Notes: generated by a model from the letters alone, not told the origin. Shown: positions 44,260-53,480, counted from the first letter of the stretch. The stretch is 64,000 nt of DNA from Veillonella_A intestinalis (GCF_943192895.1 NZ_CALPCB010000005.1:62001-126000), one strand, 5' to 3'. Made by a program: numbers and translations.

Positions 44260-44327
44260 AGGACTCGCCTCCTACAATACTGTCTATTTAAAATCCTAAG
44301 CCTTCCCTCATAGGGACGAACTCTTTT

Positions 44328-44355
44328 ATTATACTATATAATACTACTTTGTAAA
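44328..44355 (-). promoter_or_regulatory. Promoter of the DUF2156 gene
   Basis: On the minus strand TTTACA (44355-44350) and TATAAT (44333-44328) are 16 bases apart. A start near 44321 leaves a leader of about 60 bases before the ATT codon. Confidence 0.6.
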
Positions 44356-44359
44356 ACAA

Positions 44360-44613
44360 ACTATATCTATATATCTCATTCTTTATATATGTATTGTACC
44401 ATAAAATTGTGCAAAAGAGAATTCCTTTCAATGAAAGTTATAAAAAAGTTACGAATCCTATAAACTTCCTATATCCGCCAGCTTAATTCTTTGGTACTAT
44501 ACATAGTATAAACAGATACTTGCTCACCCATTTTCATATAAGCAGGCTATCCACTACTCGATAATTTAATTACTTTAATTACTTCATCTACCTACTCACC
44601 ATGAGGAGTTCCT
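44360..44613. other. Divergent gap between the DUF2156 gene and lysR; no gene
   Basis: AT-rich. The lysR side has GAGGAG before the ATG. TACTATACATAGTATA at about 44494-44509 is a near-palindrome that could be an operator for the divergent LysR regulator. Confidence 0.45.
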
Positions 44614-45516
44614 ATGACCTTACAACAACTGAAATATATTCTTATGATTGCTGAAACAGGCTCAATCACTGAAGCAGCACGTCGTTTATACATATCACAA
44701 CCGAGCCTCTCCAATGCACTTCATGATATTGAAAAAACAGTAAAAGAGCCTCTGTTTATTCGTCAACGAAATGGTGTTATCCTTACACAATTTGGGCAAC
44801 AATTTATAGGATATGCACGTTCCGTATGCCAACAAATGGAATTATTAGAGGATACCTTCATTAATAATCAACCTGAAAAAGTACGATTTGCTGTGTCAAC
44901 ACAGCATTATACCTTTACAGCTAATGCTTTCGTAGATATGGTCAAACAATTTGGCGAAGATCGTTTTGAATTCATCCTCAATGAAACAAGAACGTATCAA
45001 ATATTAGAGGATGTTAAAAATCGCTTTAGTGATCTTGGCATTTTATATATCAGTGCCAACAATGAAACTGTATTACGTAAAGAAATCGCACAACGACAAC
45101 TTACCTTTACACCCTTATTTACAACTAAACCGCATGTGTTTTTACGCCGTCATCATCCATTAGCTCATAAAGAAATCATCACCTTAGATGATTTGAAACC
45201 GTATGCACGACTTAACTTTTTACAAGGCCCTTATGAATCAGAATATTATGCGGAAGAAATCCTTAGTACTTTACCTACCGATAAAATCGTACGCATTAGT
45301 GACCGTGCATCAGTCGTTAACTTATTAATCGGTCTAGATGGTTATACCGTATCCAGTGGTATTATGCCAAGCTACTTACAAGGAGACGCCTTAATCGCTG
45401 TGCCACTCGCAGTGGAAGAAACAATTACTATTGGCTATATTCAACTAGCTAATCAACCCCTATCCACCTTAGCTAATTTATATGTAAATGCCCTAAAAAA
45501 TTATGAACATTTATAA
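44614..45516 (+). CDS. LysR-family transcriptional regulator
   Basis: The 300-aa DNA-binding regulator has the N-terminal winged helix-turn-helix (QLKYILMIAETGSITEAARRLYISQPSLSNALHDIE) at residues about 4-39 and a C-terminal periplasmic-binding-protein-like sensor domain. The DNA-binding part resembles CysB/CbL-like and general LTTRs; the ligand is unknown. It precedes the LysE-type exporter on the same strand, with a terminator in between, and diverges from the DUF2156 gene, so either could be its target. Confidence 0.9.
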   Translation: MTLQQLKYILMIAETGSITEAARRLYISQPSLSNALHDIEKTVKEPLFIRQRNGVILTQFGQQFIGYARSVCQQMELLEDTFINNQPEKVRFAVSTQHYTFTANAFVDMVKQFGEDRFEFILNETRTYQILEDVKNRFSDLGILYISANNETVLRKEIAQRQLTFTPLFTTKPHVFLRRHHPLAHKEIITLDDLKPYARLNFLQGPYESEYYAEEILSTLPTDKIVRISDRASVVNLLIGLDGYTVSSGIMPSYLQGDALIAVPLAVEETITIGYIQLANQPLSTLANLYVNALKNYEHL

Positions 45517-45564
45517 CCCTATATAGTGCTGTAACACTTTTATGTAACACATAAATTAAATTTT

Positions 45565-45607
45565 AAAGGTTATCCATAGTTTTAAGCTATGGATAACCTA
45601 ATTTTTA
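45565..45607 (+). terminator. Terminator of the lysR gene
   Basis: AGGTTATCCATAG and CTATGGATAACCT form a perfect 13-bp stem, followed by AATTTTT. Confidence 0.8.
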
Positions 45608-45707
45608 ATGTATTACCTATCAATAAACAATTTATGATATCCTCTTAACTAATACTACACATTCAAATTTCACTTAGCATATATTATATTAGTTAGGAGA
45701 TGAATTT

Positions 45708-46289
45708 ATGTCAGCCTATATAGTTAGCAATTTTATTATATACTGTATTATTAATGCCTTTACACCTGGGCCAGGTAATATATTAGCCCTCAATACTACC
45801 AATGTATATGGTTGGTTAAAAGGTAAACCTTTGTTTTTTGGAATATTTGTAGGCTATTTTGTAGTTCAAGTTATTTGCGGGCTTTTTGTCTTTTTTATGG
45901 GTGCTGCGTTTCCCGAACTATTACTAATTATAAAATATATTGGCATTCTGTATATACTATGGCTTGCTTTTAATATAGCTACTAGTAAACCACAAAAGGC
46001 TACAACTACCCAGTCGGCTTCCTTTTTAAAGGGATTTTTACTTCAATTCGTCAATGTAAAAATCTATATTTTTGGCATCACAGCCTTAACAGGATATATA
46101 GCACCAATTACAACCGAATTATTTTGGCTGATTACCGCTAATGTATTTATTGCTACTATGGGCTGTATTGCAACGGGTTCTTGGATCGCTGCCGGCCTTG
46201 CTTTACAACGAATCTATAATCAACACTTTCGCTTGATTAATTGTATCTTAGCCCTTACTTTATTAGAATGTGTATATAGCATGTTATAA
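45708..46289 (+). CDS. LysE/RhtB-family amino acid exporter
   Basis: A 193-aa inner-membrane protein with about six membrane segments. The N-terminal NAFTPGPGNILALNTT matches the conserved GPG-containing signature of the LysE/RhtB family, which exports amino acids such as lysine, arginine or homoserine and threonine. The substrate is not determinable. The start follows TTAGGAG. A regulator of the LysR type lies directly upstream, a common pairing for LysE-type exporters. Confidence 0.88.
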   Translation: MSAYIVSNFIIYCIINAFTPGPGNILALNTTNVYGWLKGKPLFFGIFVGYFVVQVICGLFVFFMGAAFPELLLIIKYIGILYILWLAFNIATSKPQKATTTQSASFLKGFLLQFVNVKIYIFGITALTGYIAPITTELFWLITANVFIATMGCIATGSWIAAGLALQRIYNQHFRLINCILALTLLECVYSML

Positions 46290-46345
46290 AAAAGAGCTGT
46301 AACGTCATTGTGAAATAAATCCACATATCGTTACAGCTCTTTATT
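46288..46345. terminator. Bidirectional terminator between the exporter and gyrA
   Basis: AGAGCTGTAACG and CGTTACAGCTCT pair around about 25 bases, with an A-run before and a T-run after. Convergent genes flank it. Confidence 0.8.
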
Positions 46346-46394
46346 ATGTGCAAATTTTATAATTTACAATGCCAACTGTTTATAATAAGTCTAC

Positions 46395-48872
46395 TTAGAA
46401 TAAACTAGTTTCTTCGTCTTCTAATTCTGCTTTTGCAATGATAGCAACGGAAGCTACTTTATCACCTGCATCAAGACTTTGTGTTTTCACACCAGAGATA
46501 GCTTTGCCTTTTTTGATAGCAATGTCTTTCATATCAAAGCGAATAATCTTGCCTTGTTCGGAAATCAACATCACTTCGTCATTATCAGTTACGATTTCAA
46601 CAGCCACTACATCACCGGTTTTGTCGGTAATACGGAAGTTTTTCGTCCCTTTACCGCCTCGTTTTTGGAGACTGTACGCATCTTCACTATTTCGTTTACC
46701 AAAACCTTCTTCACTAATAGTGAATACCTGACAAGCTTCACCTGATTCTGTAATGACACCGGCTCCAACTACTTCGTCACCAGCATTCAATTTAATGCCA
46801 CGCACACCTTGAGCCGATCGTTTCATAAGGCGAGCATCTTCTTCATTGAAACGAATCGCCATACCTTTGCGAGTACCTAAGAGAATGTCTTGACCACCGG
46901 TGGTTAAGCAAACGGCAATTAAGCGATCTTCTTCCCCTAAGGAAATAGCATTAAGACCACTGCGACGAATATTGCGATATTCTTCAATAGAAGTACGTTT
47001 CACCACGCCTTGTTTCGTTACTAAGAATAGGTTCAAGTCATGATTTACTGTTTCCATATCAATCATCGTGGTAACAGCTTCCCCTACATTGAGTGGTAAT
47101 ACATTGATAATCGCTGTACCCCGTGAATTGCGACTCGATGCTTCTGGCACTTCGTAGCCTTTCAAGCGATATGCCCGACCAGCGGTAGTGAAGAATAGAA
47201 GTGTATTATGAGTGCGTACATGAGAAATCTGTACTACATAATCATCTTCCTTCGTCTTCATCCCCACAACGCCTACGCCACCTTTATGTTGGTTGCGATA
47301 TACATTAGCATTCATGCGTTTAATATAGCCTTGACGAGTTAAGGTAATTACCATTTCTTCGTCAGCAATTAAATCTTCCACATCAAGTTCTGATGTATCA
47401 ATTGTAATTTCACTGCGACGGTCATCACCATATTTTTGTTTCATTTCCGTCAATTCTTCTTTGATGATACCACGTTGACGTTCTTCGCTAGCTAAAATAG
47501 CTTTCAAATCAGCAATAAGAATTTCAAGTTGTTTGTATTCATCTTCGATTTTTTCACGTTCTAAGCCTGTTAAACGACGTAAACGCATATCTAAAATAGC
47601 AACGGCTTGCTTTTCAGATAAACCGAATTTTTCAATTAAGGCCTTCTTCGCAATATCATCCGTTTCAGACGCACGAATAGTAGCAATAACTTCATCAATA
47701 TGATCAAGGGCAATGAGCAAACCTTCTAAAATATGAGCACGAGCTTCTGCCTTGGCCAATTCGAATTGCGTACGACGCACAATAACGCCTAAACGATGAT
47801 TCAAATAATGGCTCAATACTTCTTTCAAGGTTAATACTTTTGGATGGCCGTCAACTAAGGCCAACATAATAACGCCAAAAGTATCTTGCAATTGCGTATG
47901 TTTATATAATTTGTTAAGCACAATATCTGGCTGCACATCAGCACGAAGTTCTACTACAATGCGCAAACCACGACGGTCACTTTCATCACGAAGAGCTGTA
48001 ATGCCATCAATTACTTTATCACGGCTTAACTCGGCAATATTTTCAATAACACGAGCCTTATTAACCTGATACGGAATTTCCGTCACTACAATGCGGTGCT
48101 TCCCTTTATTCATCTCTTCAATGGTAGCGCGAGCACGCATCTTAATGCTGCCACGACCAGTGCTATATGCCTTTTTAATGCCTTCACGGCCAAGAATTAA
48201 CGCACCGGTTGGGAAGTCTGGTCCTTTGATGGCCGTCATCAAATCTGCTACATCCGCATCTGGATTATCGATAAGCATAATCAAACCATCCGCTACTTCA
48301 TTTAAGTTATGCGGTGGAATGTTAGTCGCCATCCCTACAGCAATACCAGCCGAACCATTAATCAATAAATTTGGAATCTTCGCTGGTAATACAGTTGGTT
48401 CTTGCAAAGATTCGTCATAGTTTGGCATGAAATCAACAGTATCTTTGTCAATATCAGCCAACATTTCCGTTGTAATGCGAGCCATACGAACTTCTGTATA
48501 ACGCATAGCCGCCGCTGAGTCACCATCAATAGAACCAAAGTTACCATGGCCATCTACCAAGAGGTAGCGCGTATTGAAATCTTGCGCTAAACGCACAGTG
48601 GCATCATATACTGAACTATCCCCATGTGGATGATATTTACCAAGTACGTCCCCGACGATACGGGCCGATTTCTTGTATGGCTTATTTGGCGCCATGCCAG
48701 TTTCATGCATAGCGTACAAAATACGACGATGCACTGGCTTTAGACCATCGCGAACATCTGGTAAGGCACGCATAACGATTACACTCATAGCATAATCGAT
48801 ATAGGAGCTCTTCATCTCTTTATCAATCTGGATGGGTTCTATTTTCCCATGACTCCAGGTCGTTTCCTCCAC
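46395..48872 (-). CDS. gyrA: DNA gyrase subunit A
   Basis: This is the DNA-cleaving subunit that introduces negative supercoils with GyrB. The 825-aa product has MRALPDVRDGLKPVHRRILY, the quinolone-determining loop HPHGDSSVYD (residues 81-90), and the catalytic tyrosine in AAMRYTEVR (Y125). The C-terminal domain carries a GyrA-box variant QKRGGKG, which separates it from ParC. S86 and D90, equivalent to E. coli S83 and D87, are the susceptible forms. The start is a GTG at 48872 after GAGGTGAG. gyrB is not in this window. Confidence 0.96.
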   Translation of the reverse strand: MEETTWSHGKIEPIQIDKEMKSSYIDYAMSVIVMRALPDVRDGLKPVHRRILYAMHETGMAPNKPYKKSARIVGDVLGKYHPHGDSSVYDATVRLAQDFNTRYLLVDGHGNFGSIDGDSAAAMRYTEVRMARITTEMLADIDKDTVDFMPNYDESLQEPTVLPAKIPNLLINGSAGIAVGMATNIPPHNLNEVADGLIMLIDNPDADVADLMTAIKGPDFPTGALILGREGIKKAYSTGRGSIKMRARATIEEMNKGKHRIVVTEIPYQVNKARVIENIAELSRDKVIDGITALRDESDRRGLRIVVELRADVQPDIVLNKLYKHTQLQDTFGVIMLALVDGHPKVLTLKEVLSHYLNHRLGVIVRRTQFELAKAEARAHILEGLLIALDHIDEVIATIRASETDDIAKKALIEKFGLSEKQAVAILDMRLRRLTGLEREKIEDEYKQLEILIADLKAILASEERQRGIIKEELTEMKQKYGDDRRSEITIDTSELDVEDLIADEEMVITLTRQGYIKRMNANVYRNQHKGGVGVVGMKTKEDDYVVQISHVRTHNTLLFFTTAGRAYRLKGYEVPEASSRNSRGTAIINVLPLNVGEAVTTMIDMETVNHDLNLFLVTKQGVVKRTSIEEYRNIRRSGLNAISLGEEDRLIAVCLTTGGQDILLGTRKGMAIRFNEEDARLMKRSAQGVRGIKLNAGDEVVGAGVITESGEACQVFTISEEGFGKRNSEDAYSLQKRGGKGTKNFRITDKTGDVVAVEIVTDNDEVMLISEQGKIIRFDMKDIAIKKGKAISGVKTQSLDAGDKVASVAIIAKAELEDEETSLF

Positions 48873-49101
48873 AGTCTCACCTCATTTAAAATAACTAATC
48901 GCTTGTTTATTCTTCAATTTAATTTATTAGCAACTTATATTATAGCATTTTTAGCGGTATAATGCTACTTATTAGGCTTTATACCTGAAAAATATGGTCT
49001 TTAATCATTATTATTTCATTACATACGCTCTCTGTAAAATGATAATCTCCTATCTGTATTTTACATGTAACAAAAGCAGGTTACATAGACCATAGGTCAT
49101 T

Positions 49102-50268
49102 TTATTTTGCCTCAATCCCCATCAGTGAATCTAGCCGATTCATGCGGAAATCTTCCACCATGAGCATAAAAGGCTCATGGTGAATGGGGTTGTAGCTACT
49201 ACCAAAGAGATGGCTTGTACAGTCGCAATCACTACACCCAAAACCCGTAATCTCCCAAGTATCTAGCTGTTGCATCGCCTTTGCTAGCTCACATTCTAAA
49301 TCGGCACTACTACGAATAGGCATGGCGGCTATCATTTCACAATGGGAACGAAAATAATCTAAATGCCAATGCAATTTCTTACGTTTTCGTTTATGACGCT
49401 CCAAGCGTTTCGTCAAATTCGCTTTAGCTGAACCTACATATGTATAATAGCCTCGTTCAAAATGCATAGTCCCTTTACTACCAATTTCTAAATCCATTGT
49501 CTCTGGCAAATATAACACTACTAAATAATCCCCTCGATCCTGCCCTTCTTGAGCTACTAAATCAGCCTTATACTGACATTCACGAATAACCGTAGGCATG
49601 GTAAAATCCTCAGTCCACCGAAGTGCGACTGCCTTCCAGTCCAGATCACCCGCCACGGCTGCAAAAGTCTGAGCAAAGGCTAAATCGGTATGATAATCAG
49701 GTAAAAACCATTGCGCATACTCCCATTGTACTAAAAACAACACTCCTGTATGATAGCCTTCACTTTGTAAATGTTGCAAGTGGAGTAAATGTTTACGCCC
49801 ACGTTCTGTAATAGCATCAGGGAACATAGCCCCATGACGGCTAAACAAGGTGCAGGACTTCACTTCCAGTAAAAAGGATTCTTCTTCTTCATTAGTGAGT
49901 AATAAATCAAAACGACTTTGCCCCACCGTATACTCTCGGCGCACTACAGACCACGCTTCCCAACCGGGAATTTGTTTAGTACTAATTAAATATTCAGCTA
50001 CATCATTACTATAATTAGTATCTAACATAATCGGTACCCCATCACGTTCGATGCCAATAACACGATATTGGGTTTTAGCACCTACTTTAGGGTGATGAAC
50101 TACATAAAATTTAACATTTGGATATAAAAGTTCCCACATACGCCCTGGATTTGGCAAATGAGCCGATACAATCTCACCTTGCAAGTGATCCATTGCTAAC
50201 TGCACGACAAAACGGTTCGGCCGTTTCACAAAGCGTCCTGTAAGAACCTTTTCATATAATTGTTTCAT
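49102..50268 (-). CDS. sfsA: SfsA fused to a DUF123 GIY-YIG domain
   Basis: The 388-aa protein has two parts. Residues 1 to about 230 are SfsA (sugar fermentation stimulation protein; an OB-like part followed by a nuclease-like fold): FVKRPNRFVVQL, HLPNPGRMWELL, SRFDLLL and LLEVKSCTL, with FPDAITERGRKHLLHL. Residues about 245-375 are a DUF123/GIY-YIG-like domain with RGYYTYVGSAKANLTKRLERH, HWHLDYF and a FGCSDCDCTSHLF cysteine cluster. Both halves look intact. SfsA function is not firmly known; nucleic acid binding or cleavage is suggested by both folds. Confidence 0.9.
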   Translation of the reverse strand: MKQLYEKVLTGRFVKRPNRFVVQLAMDHLQGEIVSAHLPNPGRMWELLYPNVKFYVVHHPKVGAKTQYRVIGIERDGVPIMLDTNYSNDVAEYLISTKQIPGWEAWSVVRREYTVGQSRFDLLLTNEEEESFLLEVKSCTLFSRHGAMFPDAITERGRKHLLHLQHLQSEGYHTGVLFLVQWEYAQWFLPDYHTDLAFAQTFAAVAGDLDWKAVALRWTEDFTMPTVIRECQYKADLVAQEGQDRGDYLVVLYLPETMDLEIGSKGTMHFERGYYTYVGSAKANLTKRLERHKRKRKKLHWHLDYFRSHCEMIAAMPIRSSADLECELAKAMQQLDTWEITGFGCSDCDCTSHLFGSSYNPIHHEPFMLMVEDFRMNRLDSLMGIEAK

Positions 50269-50382
50269 TGTTGCCTCAACCTATCTCAACTATGAGTAAA
50301 TTGCAATTACGAATCATTTTAAAAGTATATCTAAAAAAATAAAAATGTAGCACTGGCTACATACAAATCATGTAACATGCCC

Positions 50383-50388
50383 TATAAT
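50383..50388 (+). promoter_or_regulatory. -10 element for the siroheme reductase-like gene
   Basis: TATAAT at 50383-50388 lies about 110 bases before the start codon. ACATG-type half sites (CATGTAACATG and AACATGT) lie on both sides and may be an operator. No convincing -35 is seen. Confidence 0.45.
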
Positions 50389-50499
50389 GAACATGTAAAC
50401 ACGAAGTAGTGTTCCCACAAGATGATACACTACTCTTTAATTATACGTAGAAGTAACGCGCTCGTAAAGAAGCGCCGTCAAGGGAAAGGACGATGAATT

Positions 50500-51495
50500 A
50501 TGGCTCAAGTAGCAGGTAACTTACAACGCATTCGTAACGGACAACGCCGTTACGCTATTACTCCACGCATTCCTGGTGGTTTTGTACAACCAGCAATGCT
50601 TCAAAAATTTATTGATGTAGCCAATACATTTAAAGCTACACTAAAAATTACTGGTGGTCAACGAATTATGATCACTAACTTAAAACAAGAAGATGTAGAT
50701 AAAGCTTGGGAAATGCTCGGCATGGCACCAGCCTATACAACATCTAATCGTGTACGCAGCGTAAAAATCTGCCCAGGTACAACCTTCTGTAAACGTGCTA
50801 AACAAGACAGCGTTAGTCTTGGTATGAAATTAGATAAATTATATGTTTCACAAGAAATGCCTTCTAAAATGAAAATGGGCGTATCTGGCTGCCCTAACTC
50901 TTGTTCTGAATCCATTACTAAGGATATTGGCGTTATTGGTACCGCTGAAGGCTGGCAAGTATACGCTGGTGGCAGTGCCGGTGCTCATCCTCGATTTGGC
51001 GATTTAATCGCTGAAGTAGCCACTGAAAAAGAAGTACTTGAATTAGTGGACCGTATGGTGACTTTCTACAAAGAAAATGCTCATATTGAACGTATTGGTG
51101 CCTTCATCGACCGCATTGGTCTTGAAGCGTTTAAAGAAGCCGTATTAGGCAATATTACTCCAGTTGATGGAGCTAAAGCCGTAGCTAGCCCTGTGAATAC
51201 AATAAGCGCTACAGCAGCAAATCCAAATGCTAACGAACCACTTGTGAACTTACCTGGCATGGGTAGTAAAGGAGCTCAAGGCTTAAATCAAGGGGATCCA
51301 ATTACTGAAAACTCTATCATCCGTGAAATTATTGAAGTTTACCCAAATACAATTCCAGCGCTCCAAGAAATTGGTATGGGCTGCCTTGGCTGTCCTTCCG
51401 CTACGTCAGAACCATTATGGCAAGCCGCCTCTATCCATGGTTTTGATGTTGATGAATTAGTAAGTCGTTTAGAAAAAATTCGTAAAGGAGCATAA
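50500..51495 (+). CDS. Siroheme/[4Fe-4S] nitrite/sulfite reductase-like protein with C-terminal DUF1858 domain
   Basis: The 331-aa protein has one half of the sulfite/nitrite reductase fold (residues 1 to about 215): RRYAITPRIPGGFV, ITGGQRIMI and the cluster-siroheme cysteines in ICPGTTFCKRAKQDS and SGCPNSCSES. A linker rich in A, N and P follows. Residues about 268-331 are a DUF1858 domain with MGCLGCPSATSEPLW, found in hybrid-cluster and ScdA-like redox proteins. Its single-repeat size is about half that of full assimilatory enzymes. It may reduce sulfite or nitrite, or transfer electrons; this cannot be settled here. The next gene starts two bases after it. Confidence 0.85.
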   Translation: MAQVAGNLQRIRNGQRRYAITPRIPGGFVQPAMLQKFIDVANTFKATLKITGGQRIMITNLKQEDVDKAWEMLGMAPAYTTSNRVRSVKICPGTTFCKRAKQDSVSLGMKLDKLYVSQEMPSKMKMGVSGCPNSCSESITKDIGVIGTAEGWQVYAGGSAGAHPRFGDLIAEVATEKEVLELVDRMVTFYKENAHIERIGAFIDRIGLEAFKEAVLGNITPVDGAKAVASPVNTISATAANPNANEPLVNLPGMGSKGAQGLNQGDPITENSIIREIIEVYPNTIPALQEIGMGCLGCPSATSEPLWQAASIHGFDVDELVSRLEKIRKGA

Positions 51496-51497
51496 GC

Positions 51498-52160
51498 ATG
51501 TCAGCAGTATTAGGTCATATCCATTTTTGGTTATATAAAAAAATTCGCCTCGTTATTGAGCGCGAACAATTAGTGTATGAAGAAGCGCAAAAAGCGGTAG
51601 GCGATTTAGCTGATGAACTTCATTTTGTAGCTCTTGATTTATATGGCAAACCAATTCCAGCGGATCGAAATTTACAGATGATTATCGACCATAATAATAT
51701 TCATGGCTGGTTACAAAATCAAATAGAAATTGCTACAGTCCGAGAAGCAAATTTTATTAAAGATTTATTGGACTGTGCTGGTAGTGAAGTAGAAGAAGCA
51801 ATTTTAACAGCCTTCGTAACCCAAGGGGCCGCTTGTGGTAAAGTAGCTGCTGACGAATTAGGCAATGGTGAACATCGTCCTCAAGAAATATACCAAATTA
51901 TGCAAAATTACTATCTCAATGGCATGCCTTGTGATGGTGGCGATACCGTATTAGCTGATACAGATGCTGAATTTATTTGGGAAGGTAGTCATGCTAATCA
52001 AAAATCCAACTGGGCCAAAGCTGGTGTTGATCAGACTTTTATGATGGCCGCTTATCAAGCCTGGTTCCAAGGTTTTATTAGCGCCGCTGATAGCAATTTT
52101 AAATTTGCGGTTGAACTCATTGATGGCGAATTCCCACAATATAAAGTAGTTCGTGCCTAA
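51498..52160 (+). CDS. Conserved hypothetical protein next to the siroheme reductase-like gene
   Basis: I do not recognise the family. The 220-aa product is soluble, with no signal or membrane segment, acidic, and probably mostly helical in the first 120 residues (YEEAQKAVGDLADELHF, REANFIKDLLDCAGSEVEEA). It has three cysteines (LLDCAG, AACGKVA, MPCDGG), which could be redox or metal ligands. The C-terminal half is rich in aromatic residues (AYQAWFQGF, EFPQYKVV). It starts two bases after the reductase-like gene with AAAGGAG inside that gene, so the two are translated together and probably work together. Confidence 0.7.
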   Translation: MSAVLGHIHFWLYKKIRLVIEREQLVYEEAQKAVGDLADELHFVALDLYGKPIPADRNLQMIIDHNNIHGWLQNQIEIATVREANFIKDLLDCAGSEVEEAILTAFVTQGAACGKVAADELGNGEHRPQEIYQIMQNYYLNGMPCDGGDTVLADTDAEFIWEGSHANQKSNWAKAGVDQTFMMAAYQAWFQGFISAADSNFKFAVELIDGEFPQYKVVRA

Positions 52161-52233
52161 TACAAGTCTATAAATACATATCTAATAGCTATTGGTAAGC
52201 TAGCGTAAGAGGCCATTTACCTTCGATATAGGT

Positions 52234-52394
52234 TATGCTGCAACATATAGTTTGAAACCCTGTAAAAACCTATAATGCCTTACTGTTGTAGCATACTTAT
52301 ATATATCTTGCCGGCAGGTGACCCATTGCGCTTTCTTACTAATTACCTTTCCCTTATAGTGTGAAACGCAACGTACTGTCGGCAAGTATTTTTT
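52234..52394 (+). promoter_or_regulatory. Structured leader with terminator upstream of the cupin gene
   Basis: Two strong helices lie in a row. ATGCTGCAACA (about 52234-52244) pairs with TGTTGTAGCAT (about 52283-52293) with a TATAG/CTATA helix inside. CTTGCCGGCAG (52307-52317) pairs with CTGTCGGCAAG (52376-52386), followed by seven Ts, with an inner TTGCG/CGCAA. An additional GGTAA/TTACC lies at about 52194-52222. The arrangement resembles a riboswitch-plus-terminator, but I match no known class and did not find an antiterminator pairing. Confidence 0.5.
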
Positions 52395-52418
52395 TGTATT
52401 CTCTAAGGAGGAATTCCC

Positions 52419-52706
52419 ATGGTAGGTACTGAAAAGAACGACTTAGGTTTATTATTCCAAGGTCCTAATTTTATCGTAGTAAAAAAAGGTGGTAAAGCTG
52501 GTGAAAAAGTTGAAAACCACAACCATCCTGAAGCAAATGTAGTCTTTACTGTTGTAAAAGGCAAAGTAGATGTACAGCTTAACCAAGAAGAACAACATAT
52601 ATTAACACCAGGTACGGTACTTCAATTTAATGGTGACAACTTTATTCAAGCCACATTAGTAGAAGATAGCGAATTTGTTGTTACTTTAATTAATAAACCT
52701 GAATAA
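52419..52706 (+). CDS. Small cupin-domain protein
   Basis: A 95-aa single-domain cupin. The metal-binding first cupin motif appears as ENHNHPEANVVFTVVKGKV, with two histidines and a glutamate; the second motif (TPGTVLQFNGDNFIQ) is less typical and lacks the usual histidine. The fold is likely a small beta-barrel. The substrate is unknown. ATG 52419 follows AAGGAGGA 33 bases after a terminator-like hairpin, so its expression probably depends on whether transcription passes that hairpin. Confidence 0.82.
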   Translation: MVGTEKNDLGLLFQGPNFIVVKKGGKAGEKVENHNHPEANVVFTVVKGKVDVQLNQEEQHILTPGTVLQFNGDNFIQATLVEDSEFVVTLINKPE

Positions 52707-52735
52707 AATACATAGTTATAAAACAATACATAACA

Positions 52736-52772
52736 AAAGAGAGCCAAGGAAATCCTTGGCTCTCTTTTTATA
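52736..52772. terminator. Terminator after the cupin gene
   Basis: AAAGAGAGCCAAGGA and TCCTTGGCTCTCTTT pair with a two-base loop and flanking A- and T-runs, so it can work in both directions. A second hairpin, AGGGACTGCC/GGCAGTCCCT (52774-52796), follows. Confidence 0.85.
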
Positions 52773-52822
52773 AGGGACTGCCCTAAGGCAGTCCCTTTAC
52801 TGATTCAATTTGTTAACTGCTA

Positions 52823-53272
52823 TTATTTTAACAAAGCAATTACATCATCAGTGATGTTTTCAGCAGTAGAGTTTGGCTCGATGCTTACGATTACGCTAGG
52901 GTTAGCTACGATGAATGGTAAGTTTTTCTGAGCACGTACTTGATCCAATTTTTCTTGGATTTTGCTATCTACAGGAGCGAAGATTTTATTCATTTCTTCA
53001 TTGTATTTCTGAGCTACTGGTGCATATTTTTTATCAATAGCTTCCTGTTTAGCTTTTTCATCTTTAATAGCATTAATTTCAGTTTCTAATTTCTGAAGTT
53101 TAGGCGCATATTCCTGTTGAACTTTTTGAGCCTGCATCTGAATAGCACCATAACCAGGGTAAGATTGCATTACTTGACTCATATTAACTACGCCTACGTT
53201 AGCTGCGCTAGCTGCACCCAAACCAATTGTTCCAATAACTGCTAAAGCAGCAAGATTCTTTTTAAAATTCAT
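52823..53272 (-). CDS. OmpH/Skp-family periplasmic chaperone
   Basis: The 149-aa protein has a signal peptide (MNFKKNLAALAVIGTIG, cleavage near ASA-ANV). It is followed by the OmpH signature VGVVNMSQVMQSYP and a long charged helix hairpin (QKVQQEYAPKLQKLETEINAIKDEKAKQEA). This is the layout of Skp-like trimeric chaperones that escort outer-membrane proteins through the periplasm. Skp proteins are expected in a diderm such as Veillonella, where they could serve the adhesins described above. The start follows AGGAGG-like sequence. A terminator-bearing region separates it from the cupin. Confidence 0.88.
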   Translation of the reverse strand: MNFKKNLAALAVIGTIGLGAASAANVGVVNMSQVMQSYPGYGAIQMQAQKVQQEYAPKLQKLETEINAIKDEKAKQEAIDKKYAPVAQKYNEEMNKIFAPVDSKIQEKLDQVRAQKNLPFIVANPSVIVSIEPNSTAENITDDVIALLK

Positions 53273-53480
53273 GTCCCAAAGACCTCCTTACAAATCTAGA
53301 GCCTACATTACTCTATACTCTTTATAGTAACAAAAATGTGAGTAAACTACAATACATGACAAAATAAATTCTCTTTTTACACATTTATTTTTGTCTATGT
53401 ATACATCTTACCTATTGATAATGAATCTCACATGAAAGAATTAATTTTATTCAAAATTAATTAATATTGGAGATTATTTC

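Noticed and set aside
46395..48872. ParC (topoisomerase IV)
   Set aside because: A GyrA-box variant (QKRGGKG) is present in the C-terminal domain, which marks gyrase.
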